DNA of 50,466 bases, taken from the NCBI GenBank assembly GCA_031280035.1, contig JAITHJ010000016.1, positions 1 through 50,466 of the forward strand, read 5' to 3'. The notes beneath the pieces are model-generated. The model was given only the letters and a program-made list of their open reading frames with translations. It was not told the origin of the DNA and did not search any database. Origin of the DNA: Spirochaetaceae bacterium. GTDB lineage: Bacteria > Spirochaetota > Spirochaetia > Treponematales > Breznakiellaceae. Within the stretch, counting starts at the first letter, position 1. Each line of letters starts with the position of its first letter. Made by a program: the position numbers and the translations under genes. Of this stretch, positions 7,940-16,003 are shown one piece after another.

Positions 7940-9145
7940 CTATCTAATAAGTTTTTCGGCAACTGTATCGATAAATTCCCACGAATTCATTGAATAAGAC
8001 GGTGGTAAATCGGCGACAGCGGTAAGGTCAGCGGTCATATTTCCGGATTCTATCGACGAAATTACCGCGTTTTTAAGCTGTTCAGCAAAGCAACCAAGCA
8101 AAGCCGTTCCATCAAGTTCAGCTCGTTTAGACAGCGCTCCTACCCACGCGAATATCAGTGCCGAAGGATTTGTACTTGTTTTTTCACCATATTTCTTCCA
8201 GCGGGAATAATGCCGCTGTACTGTACCATGCATCGCTTCATATCCGTAAACACCGTAGGGCGATACCAGTACACTGGTCATCATCGCCGTACTTCCGGTG
8301 GCGCTTGCCAGCATACTGCTCATCACATCGCCGTCATAATTTTTACACGCCCAAATTATGCCGCCTTCACTTTTCATTATTTTTGAGACGGCATCATCAA
8401 TCAGCATATATGTATACGCAACGCCCAAATTTTTGTATTCTTCATTATAGATACGTTCAAAAATCGCTTTAAATCTGCCGTCGTATGTTTTTGACAAGGT
8501 ATCCTTTGCTGCAAACCAGAGCGGCATTTTCTCATCCACTGCAAGTTTGAAGCAGCACCGCGCAAAATTCTCAATTGAGACATCAAGATTATATACACTT
8601 TGAATGACGCCTGGTCCCGGCAGTTCAGTAACGGTAATCCGTTTTTCCAGTCCTCGTCTGGAAGTCCACACTAATTCGACCTTACCTGCGCCAGGAATCA
8701 GCATTTCCGAATTCTTATACATATTACCGTACATATGGCGGGCTATAATAATAGATTTTTTCCAATTAGCAACAGGCGCTTTTATACCGTTCACGATTAT
8801 TGGTTTACGAAATACTGTTCCATCTAAAATAGAACATATTGTAGCATTTGGACTTGGATAAAGGTTTTTAAGATTATATTCAATTTTACGTTCTTTATTT
8901 GCCGTTATAGTCGCGCACTTCACGCCAACACCGTGTTTAATAATCGCGTGCGCCGCTTCTAAAGTTATTTCATCTTTTGTTTTCTCACGATTAACAATAC
9001 TCAAGTCATAATATTCACTCTTCAAATCTACAAACGGCAGAATCAATTTTTCTTTGACAAGTTCCCAAAGAACATGGCTCATTTCATCCCCGTCGATTTC
9101 AACAAGAGGATTTTTCATCTCAATTTTTGTCATGATATTATTCAC
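7940..9145 (-). CDS. NADP-type isocitrate dehydrogenase homologue with altered active site
   Basis: A 401-residue protein collinear with the eukaryotic/Thermotoga-type NADP-isocitrate dehydrogenases. It contains NPLVEIDGDEM, VGVKCATIT, SPNATI, LDGTVFRK, KSEGGIIWACKNYDGDV, HGTVQRHY and KTSTNP. This enzyme normally makes 2-oxoglutarate. Two usual ligands are missing: the Arg equivalent to human IDH1 R100 is Cys104 (in NATICSIL), and the metal-binding Asp equivalent to D279 is Ser277 (in DGDVMSSML). Equivalents of R109, R132, Y139, K212 and D275 are kept (R113, R136, Y143, K214, D273). The GTG start overlaps the ricT stop (TAGTG), so it is coupled to that gene; an ATG at 9133 is the alternative. 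Activity or substrate may differ. Confidence 0.85.
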   Translation of the reverse strand: MNNIMTKIEMKNPLVEIDGDEMSHVLWELVKEKLILPFVDLKSEYYDLSIVNREKTKDEITLEAAHAIIKHGVGVKCATITANKERKIEYNLKNLYPSPNATICSILDGTVFRKPIIVNGIKAPVANWKKSIIIARHMYGNMYKNSEMLIPGAGKVELVWTSRRGLEKRITVTELPGPGVIQSVYNLDVSIENFARCCFKLAVDEKMPLWFAAKDTLSKTYDGRFKAIFERIYNEEYKNLGVAYTYMLIDDAVSKIMKSEGGIIWACKNYDGDVMSSMLASATGSTAMMTSVLVSPYGVYGYEAMHGTVQRHYSRWKKYGEKTSTNPSALIFAWVGALSKRAELDGTALLGCFAEQLKNAVISSIESGNMTADLTAVADLPPSYSMNSWEFIDTVAEKLIR

Positions 9146-10086
9146 TACAGTCTATCAATTATACGCCATTGGTTGTTTTCACTCTTTTCAAATCTTTTAT
9201 TGGGAAGTTTTAACTGCCTGTCATCTTCGGAATCCAATGTTACCAGCCCAAGAATAACGTTTATTTCTCGAACGCGCCAAACTGTTTTATCCCAATTTAT
9301 TTTACAGCCTTCAGGCGGATAAAGTTTTCTCTGCTCAGCGTAAAAACAATGTTCGTAAGCAAGACAACAAAGTAGCCGTCCACAAGAACCTGATATTTTC
9401 ATTGAATTAAGTGAAAGATTCTGTTCTTTTGCCATTTTTATTGAGACCGGCTTTAATTTATCAGAAATTGAATGACAGCAATACTGTCTACCGCAAATTC
9501 CAAAGCCTCCTATAATACGCGATTCATCACGAATCCCAATTTGCCGCAACTCAATCCTCATTTTAAAAATAGCAACAAGATCCTTTACAAGCTCACGAAA
9601 ATCAACGCGGTTGTTTGCAGTAAAAAAAAACAAAATTTTAGCTTCTTCCAGCAAATAATGAACTCGAATCAATTTCATTTGTAAATTATGCAGTTTTATT
9701 TTTTCTTTACAAACCTCAAAAGCTGATATCTCATTTTCTTTATTGCATTTTGCCTTTTCCATATCTGCCGGCGTTGCTATACGCTCAACCTGCGCAATTC
9801 TTAATGGCTGCGCTTGCTGGACATTTTTAACAAAACCAAAAACTTCCGCTAAATCTTTGCCATAACGCGTAGGTACAATTACTGAACTGCCCACGTTTAG
9901 CTGTTCGTTGCCGTCATATATCGCAAAAAAAGCTTCATGCGAATAATTAAGCTGAAGATGATAAATAATTGTATCGGCAGGCAGTGATTCAGTAATAGAA
10001 GTTGTTATTATACTTAATTCTTCCAATAAACCGGCATTTTTTTCAAGAGAATCCAGATCGTCTAAATTATCTTTCGAACTGTCCAT
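9145..10086 (-). CDS. ricT: PSP1-domain protein of the RicT/YaaT family
   Basis: A 313-residue protein. After a short acidic N-terminus it has the PSP1 core (VGSSVIVPTRYGKDLAEVFGFV about residue 86) and the Cys-rich signature CGRQYCC ... SCGRLLCCLAYEHC around residues 197-245. In Bacillus RicT these cysteines bind an iron-sulfur cluster in a complex that acts with RNase Y on mRNA maturation. The gene lies 64 nt downstream of a yaaR-type gene, as in the Bacillus yaaR-holB-yaaT region. It is followed by the isocitrate dehydrogenase gene with a 1-nt overlap. The family is clear; the RNA-processing role is transferred from Bacillus. Confidence 0.85.
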   Translation of the reverse strand: MDSSKDNLDDLDSLEKNAGLLEELSIITTSITESLPADTIIYHLQLNYSHEAFFAIYDGNEQLNVGSSVIVPTRYGKDLAEVFGFVKNVQQAQPLRIAQVERIATPADMEKAKCNKENEISAFEVCKEKIKLHNLQMKLIRVHYLLEEAKILFFFTANNRVDFRELVKDLVAIFKMRIELRQIGIRDESRIIGGFGICGRQYCCHSISDKLKPVSIKMAKEQNLSLNSMKISGSCGRLLCCLAYEHCFYAEQRKLYPPEGCKINWDKTVWRVREINVILGLVTLDSEDDRQLKLPNKRFEKSENNQWRIIDRL

Positions 10087-10150
10087 TTATAAACAACACC
10101 TACCATTCAAATCAAATACAGGAACATTTATAATACACCTATAACTTAGG

Positions 10151-10780
10151 TTAGTTTAATAAGTCTATAATCATACCATTGATTTCGTCAATATTCGCAA
10201 GAAACTTCAACTGCTCCGACTGTCCTGCAAGGATGCCTGCCGCCATGTTCTCCAGTTTTTGATCAATAACAGTAATGATTTTATATTTGTTTCTTTTATT
10301 GCGTTCTTCCGGCTTTCGGTTCTTATATTGAGGTTTATATATGTTAAGAATCCCTTCACTATCTTTGATAGTAAAACTGTTTTTGACAACAAAACAGACA
10401 AATTTTTTAACCGCTTTTTTATAACGATAAATTTCATCAGGAAGCGGATGCTTTTTTAACTCATCGCCGGCGCTGTGTACTTCATCAAGCAATTCCGAAA
10501 GTCCGACGCCTTCTTCTAATTGTACTTCTCCAGTTTTTTCGGTATTCTGAACCTCAAACGTTTTTATTTTTAAAACTGAAGAAAAAGAAGGTTTTCCGGA
10601 TTTCAGTGATCTTTGACCATCTCTTGCCTTTTTTATATCTTTCATATTGGCAAGAGCCAGTGCATTTTGCATCGCAAGCGGATTGAAACTTTGAAACCGC
10701 GCTGCATCAATATCAGACAACTGCAATACCTCTGCTGGAAAGAGTTTTTTTGATCCCACTCGCATCCTGATATTCAGCAA
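10151..10780 (-). CDS. YaaR-family protein (DUF327)
   Basis: A 209-residue basic, helical protein. The C-terminal ~130 residues (LLDEVHSAGDELKKHPLPDEI ... YKKAVKKFVCFVVKNSF ... KIITVIDQKLENMAAGIL) match the YaaR/DUF327 pattern, and the N-terminal 60 residues are low-complexity. The molecular function is unknown; in Firmicutes the gene accompanies the ric/yaaT genes, as here. The start used overlaps the bactofilin gene by 68 nt. A downstream start at 10765 would shorten that only slightly, so the long overlap may be genuine. It is part of the M23-bactofilin-YaaR-RicT transcript. Confidence 0.75.
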   Translation of the reverse strand: MLNIRMRVGSKKLFPAEVLQLSDIDAARFQSFNPLAMQNALALANMKDIKKARDGQRSLKSGKPSFSSVLKIKTFEVQNTEKTGEVQLEEGVGLSELLDEVHSAGDELKKHPLPDEIYRYKKAVKKFVCFVVKNSFTIKDSEGILNIYKPQYKNRKPEERNKRNKYKIITVIDQKLENMAAGILAGQSEQLKFLANIDEINGMIIDLLN

Positions 10781-11147
10781 TTACACGTTCCCACTGGGCA
10801 TCGTCCCTACAAACTATTATTTTCCCATGAACAATACAACCGTCATCTGCCTGAAACCGTCGTGTAATAATATCGCCTATAATAAGGCCGGTTGATAAAA
10901 CTATTAGTTGTTCATTGGCAATAATATTCCCGTAAACAACGCCCCCTACCGTCAGAACAGCTCCTGTTATATTACTTTTCACGCGGGCGCGCTCACCAAT
11001 AACCATCTGACCTTTAGCGTCTATATCGCCATGTATTGTACCGTCTATTCGGATAAATCCGACTGCGGTCATATTACCCCATACTTCCGCATGAGTCCCA
11101 ATAATAGTATTTTCAGAGAAGTCTTTCCGGCTAGCTTTTTCCGGCAT
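10713..11147 (-). CDS. Bactofilin
   Basis: A 144-residue polymer-forming cytoskeletal protein. The central ~95 residues form the repeated beta-helix rungs of bactofilins (IIGTHAEVWGNM, FIRIDGTIHGDIDAKGQ, VIGERARVKSNITG, LTVGGVVYGNI, IVLSTGLIIGDI). Hydrophobic residues alternate with turns and there are no predicted helices. The C-terminal tail is charged. Bactofilins assemble into filaments at the inner membrane and scaffold cell-wall enzymes. The gene overlaps the preceding M23 peptidase gene by 17 nt, a pairing known from other bacteria where the two determine cell shape. A role in the helical cell body is inference. Confidence 0.9.
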   Translation of the reverse strand: MPEKASRKDFSENTIIGTHAEVWGNMTAVGFIRIDGTIHGDIDAKGQMVIGERARVKSNITGAVLTVGGVVYGNIIANEQLIVLSTGLIIGDIITRRFQADDGCIVHGKIIVCRDDAQWERVIAEYQDASGIKKTLSSRGIAVV

Positions 11148-12174
11148 TCAAATCTACCCTACCGGCCATTGAGCTGACGTTCAAGAATTTATATGGATCC
11201 ACAACATCTGATCCAATATGCACTTCATAATGTACATGAGGACCGGTTGAAAGTCCCGTATTTCCTACATAGCCAATTATTTCGCCTTGCTGTACACGCT
11301 GGCCGGTACGTACTTTAAACGACTGCATATGTCCATAACGAGTATAAAAACCATGTTTATGACGAATAATAATATAATTACCAAATCCGGTCGCATCATA
11401 ATCAACGGTAACAACCTGACCATCCGCTGTAGATACTATCGGATCGCCGTATCTGAATGTAGAAATATCTATGCCTCGGTGAACGTATATTTGACCTGTA
11501 AACGGATTTTCATTTTCACCAAAAAACATTGAAATATGTCCTTTGCCGTCTTTTATGGGCCAAATATTAGGCACCTCAGTAAGCATCGATGTTTGAGTTT
11601 CAAGAAGTTTTCCCAGGTTTTCTATTTTTCCGTTTGTTTCGGCAAGCCATGCCGCAAGACTTTTTATTTCATCAGCTTCGCGGAGCTGTCCCTCGGCGGT
11701 ATCTCTCAGATCAAAGAAAGAAGAAAGATCGCCGGATTGAGTTCTACGGCTTGAATCTTCCACCGTGTTCACTCCTATAGAGGAAAGCACACCGGAAAGC
11801 GTCGTTTGAAAATTTCTCGCCTCTTTCCAGAGCGTTCCCACGCTATCCCTAAGCTGATCCAAGCTGGCCTGTGCATTTTTAAGGTTTTTCTCCTTATTCT
11901 CTAGCGCAGCCTTCCCTATATTATAGGAATTTCCGTACCAGAAAAATGCTGAAATCATACCGGCAAAAACAACCGCAAAGCAAATAAGTGCAAAAAATGT
12001 AACTTGAAGATTATAAATTCTCTTTTCATTATGAGGAACAAGGACAAGAGTATAACGCCTATTCAAAATACATCCCACCATCTCACAAAACCTGCTTAAA
12101 GATTTTATGCAGACATGGAATGCATTTTTGAGCTTTTTGACAAAATTATTCTCAATCCGTTTATACTCATACAT
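11131..12174 (-). CDS. M23 (LytM-type) cell-wall endopeptidase, membrane anchored
   Basis: About 347 residues. It has a cytoplasmic basic stretch with RRYTLVLVPHNEKRIYNLQ, one transmembrane helix (FALICFAVVFAGMISAFFW), and a periplasmic coiled coil (ENKEKNLKNAQASLDQLRD onward). The C-terminal M23 domain carries the zinc ligands: HRGIDIS (His and Asp), GFYTRYGHM and HVHYEVHIG. It should cleave peptidoglycan cross-links, probably positioned by the bactofilin encoded next. An in-frame GTG at 12252 is rejected because it overlaps the promoter -10 box; the ATG at 12174 is the first likely start, without a well-placed ribosome binding site. It is first in its operon. Confidence 0.88.
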   Translation of the reverse strand: MYEYKRIENNFVKKLKNAFHVCIKSLSRFCEMVGCILNRRYTLVLVPHNEKRIYNLQVTFFALICFAVVFAGMISAFFWYGNSYNIGKAALENKEKNLKNAQASLDQLRDSVGTLWKEARNFQTTLSGVLSSIGVNTVEDSSRRTQSGDLSSFFDLRDTAEGQLREADEIKSLAAWLAETNGKIENLGKLLETQTSMLTEVPNIWPIKDGKGHISMFFGENENPFTGQIYVHRGIDISTFRYGDPIVSTADGQVVTVDYDATGFGNYIIIRHKHGFYTRYGHMQSFKVRTGQRVQQGEIIGYVGNTGLSTGPHVHYEVHIGSDVVDPYKFLNVSSMAGRVDLNAGKS

Positions 12175-12242
12175 TTGAGCTAACTTATACCTCTTGTTTA
12201 CTTTATCGGCAAAAACTAATAATTTATTAACACTATTCTTAT

Positions 12243-12271
12243 ATTTTAACACAAATGGGAAAAAATGTCAA
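12243..12271 (-). promoter_or_regulatory. Promoter of the M23-bactofilin operon
   Basis: Minus strand: TTGACA (12266-12271), 17-nt spacer, TAAAAT (12243-12248). The predicted start near 12236 gives a ~60-nt leader to the ATG at 12174. Confidence 0.65.
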
Positions 12272-12736
12272 TCAGGTAGTTGGACAGCACACAGTCAAGT
12301 CCGTCAGGCCATGACTCTTTAGAGAAGAGTATTTTACACAAAAATTTAAATTTATACTAGGAGCGCTGATGAAACGCTTTTCCCTTTACATTATTCAGTA
12401 TAGCTAAAAACTAAGCCGTCTGTATTTAACAAGAATATTTCACTTCGTCTTAGCATTTTGCAATACAGACATTTTGATATTTCTCAGTGAATTTGAAAAA
12501 TTTGTTGAAAATACACTGGTATCGATGCCGTTTACATTTCTAATTCTTCGCAGTGAACCGGACTTTATAATCATCTACACTATACTACGTTGTATACAAA
12601 AAAAACAAACTACATTATGACAACAAGTCTTCGTACTCAGATTACCTCTATATTATGATCGCAAGTGCAACGTTAAATAATTTTAGAAGGTCGCGGCAGA
12701 TTAAGATAAAAAAATCACATCATAAAAAAAATACTA
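12272..12736. other. AT-rich intergenic stretch without a recognised gene
   Basis: About 465 bp with no convincing reading frame on either strand. A small stem (ACTCTT/AAGAGT around 12310-12330) followed by ATTTT could be a weak terminator. I saw no tmRNA, 6S, RNase P or SRP RNA core motif that I could defend. The rest is divergent promoter space between the M23 operon and the tRNA-purH unit. Confidence 0.4.
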
Positions 12737-12765
12737 TTGACAACGCATACTATACCTGATATATT
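12737..12765 (+). promoter_or_regulatory. Promoter of the tRNA-Met/purH unit
   Basis: TTGACA at 12737-12742, 17-nt spacer, TATATT at 12760-12765. The predicted start near 12772 is four bases before the tRNA. No other promoter is visible before purH. Confidence 0.7.
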
Positions 12766-12775
12766 TTAAACGCAA

Positions 12776-12848
12776 GGCGGCGTAGCTCAGTTGGCAGAGC
12801 AAACGGCTCATATCCGTTATGTCATAGGTTCAAGCCCTATCGCCGCTA
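12776..12848 (+). tRNA. tRNA-Met (CAU), elongator type
   Basis: The acceptor GGCGGCG pairs with CGCCGCT (G1-U72), the D arm is GCTC/GAGC, the anticodon stem is AACGG/CCGTT with loop CTCATAT, the T arm is ATAGG/CCTAT, and the discriminator is A. CCA is not encoded. It lacks the unpaired 1-72 of initiators. With the CAU tRNA at 6336 looking like Ile2, this one is best read as elongator Met. The purH start codon lies 15 nt after its 3' end. Confidence 0.9.
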
Positions 12849-12862
12849 TAAAACCATGTACT

Positions 12863-14440
12863 ATGAAAACCGCCCTTATTAGCGTATATAACAAAGATAA
12901 TATAGAGAAGCTGGCCCATTTTCTGATGGATTTTGGATGGAATATTATTTCCACAGGCGGAACAGCGGAATTTCTGCGTAAAAACCAAATAACAGTTACG
13001 GATGTTTCAGAAATAACGCGCTTTCCAGATTGTCTTGACGGCCGTGTAAAAACGCTTCATCCAGCAGTCCACGCGGGTATTCTTGCGCGGCGGACGAAAA
13101 AGGCGCATATAGATGCACTAAACGCCCTTAATATTGGGACGATTGATCTTGTATGCGTAAATCTTTATCCATTTTTCGAAAAATCTCAGTTGGACATTTC
13201 TGATGATAAGCTAACGGAATTTATCGATATAGGCGGACCGGCAATGCTGAGGGCTGCGGCAAAAAATTGGCGGGATGTAATTGTTCTTTGTGATACAGCC
13301 GATTACCAAAGCGTAATAGACAGCCTGAGTTCCGGCACAATCGATCAAGAATTTTTAAGAAAGCTTGCCGGAAAAGCGTTCAATCTTACTGCTGCGTATG
13401 ACGGAGCAATATCGGATTTTTTGCTTAAGGATGAATTTCCTGAATACTGGACGCCATCTCTAAAAAAAAAGCAGGAACTCCGTTACGGAGAAAACTCCCA
13501 TCAAAAAGCCACGCTTTACACCAGTACCGGAAACACAGGAATATTTTCATCAATAGAAATACTCGGCGGCAAAGAACTTTCGTATAATAATATCCGTGAT
13601 CTTGATCTTGCATGGAAATGTGTATGCGCGTTCGGACTTCCCGAAAACAAAATTCCGCCTTTAGGCGCAAACGATGTTAAACGGCTCTTACCTGACATTA
13701 CCGATGGGCCTGTTCCGGTTTGCACTGCCGTAAAGCATAATACGCCTTGCGGCACTGCCAGAGGCGTTACTGCTGTTCATGCATTTAAGAGAGCGTATAA
13801 ATGTGATCCCTTATCGATCTTTGGCGGCATTGTTGCCTTCAATGTTCCAGTAACAACGGATACGGCGCAAGCGATGGCTGAACTCTTTCTTGAAATAGTT
13901 GTTGCGCCGGATTACGAAAAAGACGCTCTTGCAATACTGCGAAAAAAGAAAAATCTAAGAATTATACAGATAAAACGCCCGCCAGAAGAACCGCTCGAAA
14001 CAGTAAGCATTGACGGCGGGCTTTTAGTGCAGCACACAAACCGCCGTTTGATTGAAAATTGGAATGTCGTTACCTGCAAAAGCATTGAGACAGCGCTTAT
14101 TCCTGACATTATTTTTGGGTTACGCACGGTAAATTTTGTTAAATCCAATGGCATTGTTATTATCGAAAACGGCATGACAACCGGCATAGGCGGCGGCGAA
14201 ACAAGCCGAATATCCGCGGCGGAATTAGCGTTAAACCGGGCCGCAGGCTATACAGGTACGAAGATCCTCGTATCAGATGCATTCTTTCCATTCCCTGATA
14301 TTGTTGAAGCTGCCGCGCACAGGGGAATCAGTGCAATAGCGCAAAGCGGCGGTGCAGACGGCGATAGTAAATCAATAGAGGCCTGCAACAAATACGGTAT
14401 ACCGATGGTTTTTACCGGCGTCCGTTACTTCAAACACTAA
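12863..14440 (+). CDS. purH: Bifunctional AICAR transformylase/IMP cyclohydrolase
   Basis: A 525-residue protein catalysing the last two steps of de novo IMP synthesis. The N-terminal cyclohydrolase half (residues 1-~195) shows ALISVYNKDNIEKL, STGGTAEFL, GRVKTLHPAVHAGIL and IDIGGPAMLRAAAKN. The transformylase half shows LRYGENSHQKA, KELSYNNIRDLDLAW, the catalytic TAVKHNTPCG (Lys-His), SIFGGIVAFN and the closing DAFFPFPD and SGGADGDSKSIEACN. The ATG at 12863 begins the canonical MKTALISVYNK, and upstream in-frame codons run into the tRNA. There is no Shine-Dalgarno. It ends convergently with the J-domain gene, overlapping by 11 nt. Confidence 0.95.
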   Translation: MKTALISVYNKDNIEKLAHFLMDFGWNIISTGGTAEFLRKNQITVTDVSEITRFPDCLDGRVKTLHPAVHAGILARRTKKAHIDALNALNIGTIDLVCVNLYPFFEKSQLDISDDKLTEFIDIGGPAMLRAAAKNWRDVIVLCDTADYQSVIDSLSSGTIDQEFLRKLAGKAFNLTAAYDGAISDFLLKDEFPEYWTPSLKKKQELRYGENSHQKATLYTSTGNTGIFSSIEILGGKELSYNNIRDLDLAWKCVCAFGLPENKIPPLGANDVKRLLPDITDGPVPVCTAVKHNTPCGTARGVTAVHAFKRAYKCDPLSIFGGIVAFNVPVTTDTAQAMAELFLEIVVAPDYEKDALAILRKKKNLRIIQIKRPPEEPLETVSIDGGLLVQHTNRRLIENWNVVTCKSIETALIPDIIFGLRTVNFVKSNGIVIIENGMTTGIGGGETSRISAAELALNRAAGYTGTKILVSDAFFPFPDIVEAAAHRGISAIAQSGGADGDSKSIEACNKYGIPMVFTGVRYFKH

Positions 14441-15251
14441 AGCTCTCTCCACAAACACCCTCGCGCACGGCAGTTTCCCATTCTCCCGCCATTTTTTTGG
14501 GCAGTGTAATTTTAATATCTCGCTGTCTGGCTTTTGCAAATGCTGTAAAAGCGCCGCGCCTATCGCCTAGTTTGTAAAGCGTTTCGGCAATGGATTTAAG
14601 CCAACGCGCCTCTTCTTTAGGTGAAAAGCCCAGCTTCAGCATAATTTGCATACATGAAATCCATGTCTCATCCGAAACAGCGCGATGCAGTTTTAATCTG
14701 ACAATGTCTTTTAATAGAATCTCAACGTCCAGTGTAAAATGCTTAAAATACGGCTTTTTACGTTCCTCAAAAAGCAATTGGGTTATAAGTAAAAAAGCTT
14801 CATAAACAAAACCGTTTCGTTCCAATTCTTCGGATAAAACAAAACCACAATCCATCCAATCTTCTCGATCAAGAAATCTCTCCAGAGGGAAATTAATACC
14901 ACCTGCCGCCTGCCAAACTGCGACAGCCTCTTTCTCCTCAAAATTAAACAAATCAAAAAAAATCAGTTTTGCTTGATATTCTGGTTCTGAACCGTGTTCC
15001 CGAAGAAACGTCCGGTAATCAAATTCCGTTTTACGAGAACTATTTTTAGGATGAAATGTTCTATCATACCGAAACCGCTGCTCGTTATCAGAAAGCACTT
15101 TATAAGCTTCCAAAAGACGGCGCATAGCCTGCGATACTGGCGAACCAGTAATATCAGGATGGAGCATCTTAACTTTCTCACGAAAAGCGCGCTTTATTTC
15201 ACTGAGGGACGCGCCCTCATCAACGCCTAAAACATCATAATGATTAACCAT
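14430..15251 (-). CDS. J-domain protein
   Basis: A 273-residue protein with an N-terminal J domain (residues 1-67: NHYDVLGVDEGASLSEIKRA, the HPD tripeptide in KMLHPDITG, then LLEAYKVLSDNEQRFRYD). It should stimulate the ATPase of a DnaK partner. There is no Gly/Phe linker or Cys-rich zinc domain, so it is not DnaJ itself. The remaining ~200 residues are helical with paired-helix spacing, perhaps a TPR-like substrate arm (LSEELERNGFVYEAFLLITQ, ETLYKLGDRRGAFTAFAKAR). A TAAAAT lies 18 nt upstream of the ATG. The client is unknown. Confidence 0.85.
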   Translation of the reverse strand: MVNHYDVLGVDEGASLSEIKRAFREKVKMLHPDITGSPVSQAMRRLLEAYKVLSDNEQRFRYDRTFHPKNSSRKTEFDYRTFLREHGSEPEYQAKLIFFDLFNFEEKEAVAVWQAAGGINFPLERFLDREDWMDCGFVLSEELERNGFVYEAFLLITQLLFEERKKPYFKHFTLDVEILLKDIVRLKLHRAVSDETWISCMQIMLKLGFSPKEEARWLKSIAETLYKLGDRRGAFTAFAKARQRDIKITLPKKMAGEWETAVREGVCGESFSV

Positions 15252-15478
15252 TGCCCGGCTGCCGTGTATATTTTACTTATGACCACAATTCCGGTCTCTA
15301 TTGCGCCTTTGCCTAAAATTTCCCATAACACAGTCTTAAGACTTATAGTACTCCGGTACTATTCGTTTCTTTGCAGAATTTTCCTTCCAGCAGAATCGCC
15401 TCCCGCACTGTAAGCAAACCAGCTTAAACGCCGGCAGCAACTCTACAGCACAGAACTCAGATAAAACCTAAATAAACA

Positions 15479-15509
15479 CAAAAAGCGCAGGAAACATCCG
15501 TCCCTGCGC
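15479..15509 (-). terminator. Intrinsic terminator after the V-ATPase operon
   Basis: On the minus strand GCGCAGG (15503-15509) and CCTGCGC (15485-15491) form a 7-bp GC-rich stem followed by TTTTT (15480-15484). It lies 27 nt after the stop of the K subunit gene. Confidence 0.75.
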
Positions 15510-15535
15510 AAAGAGAAGAAGCAGTAAGAGTAAAA

Positions 15536-15973
15536 TTACCCGGCAATAAGCATTGAAAAAACCATCACAAAGAGCGCGACGGTTTCGCAGAGACCGATTA
15601 CGAGCATATAATTACCAAAACCCTGACCGGTTTCTCCATAAGCATCAGACGCGGCGGCAGAACAATTACCTTGCGCCAACGCCGAAGCGCCCATTGCTAC
15701 ACCCGCAAAGAGCCCAATACCCAGAAGTTGAAATCCGGTAAGCGTTGTTGAGGTGTTAAGAGTCTGCATTAAAATAAACCCGTAAATCGTCTGTGTCAAA
15801 GGCGCTCCGGCAAAAGCCACCAAAATGAACGGTACAGGCTTATTCTGCACAAAGCACTTTTTCCACGCGCCAATTGCCGACATACCGGCGACACCTGCGC
15901 CTGCGGCTGAGCCTACAGCAGCCAACCCAAGGCAGGCTCCAATTCCAATCTGTCCAACAAGTCCAGCATCCAT
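15536..15973 (-). CDS. atpK: V-type ATPase subunit K (rotor ring)
   Basis: A 145-residue hydrophobic protein with four membrane helices in two hairpins, the duplicated V-type proteolipid that forms the ion-carrying ring. The ion-binding carboxylate is Glu130 (LCETVALFVM). Thr60 and Gln61 (APLTQTIYGF), Tyr64 and Gln101 (ALAQGNCSA) line up with the Na+ ligands T64, Q65, Y68 and Q110 of Enterococcus hirae NtpK. This suggests a sodium-binding ring; that is inference from alignment by eye. The ATG at 15973 is chosen because AAGGAG lies 6 nt upstream. It is the last gene of the operon, followed by a terminator. Confidence 0.93.
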   Translation of the reverse strand: MDAGLVGQIGIGACLGLAAVGSAAGAGVAGMSAIGAWKKCFVQNKPVPFILVAFAGAPLTQTIYGFILMQTLNTSTTLTGFQLLGIGLFAGVAMGASALAQGNCSAAASDAYGETGQGFGNYMLVIGLCETVALFVMVFSMLIAG

Positions 15974-16003
15974 ATTATTCTCCTTAAAAAACAATGTGTT
16001 TTT

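Noticed and set aside
12272-12736. Structured RNA gene (SRP, tmRNA or 6S) in the AT-rich gap
   Set aside because: A GTCAAGTCCGTCAGGCC stretch recalled the SRP core, but the conserved GGAA/GCAG symmetric loop is absent.
12791-12862. purH starting inside the tRNA
   Set aside because: The in-frame codons before 12863 belong to the tRNA; the canonical PurH N-terminus begins at 12863.
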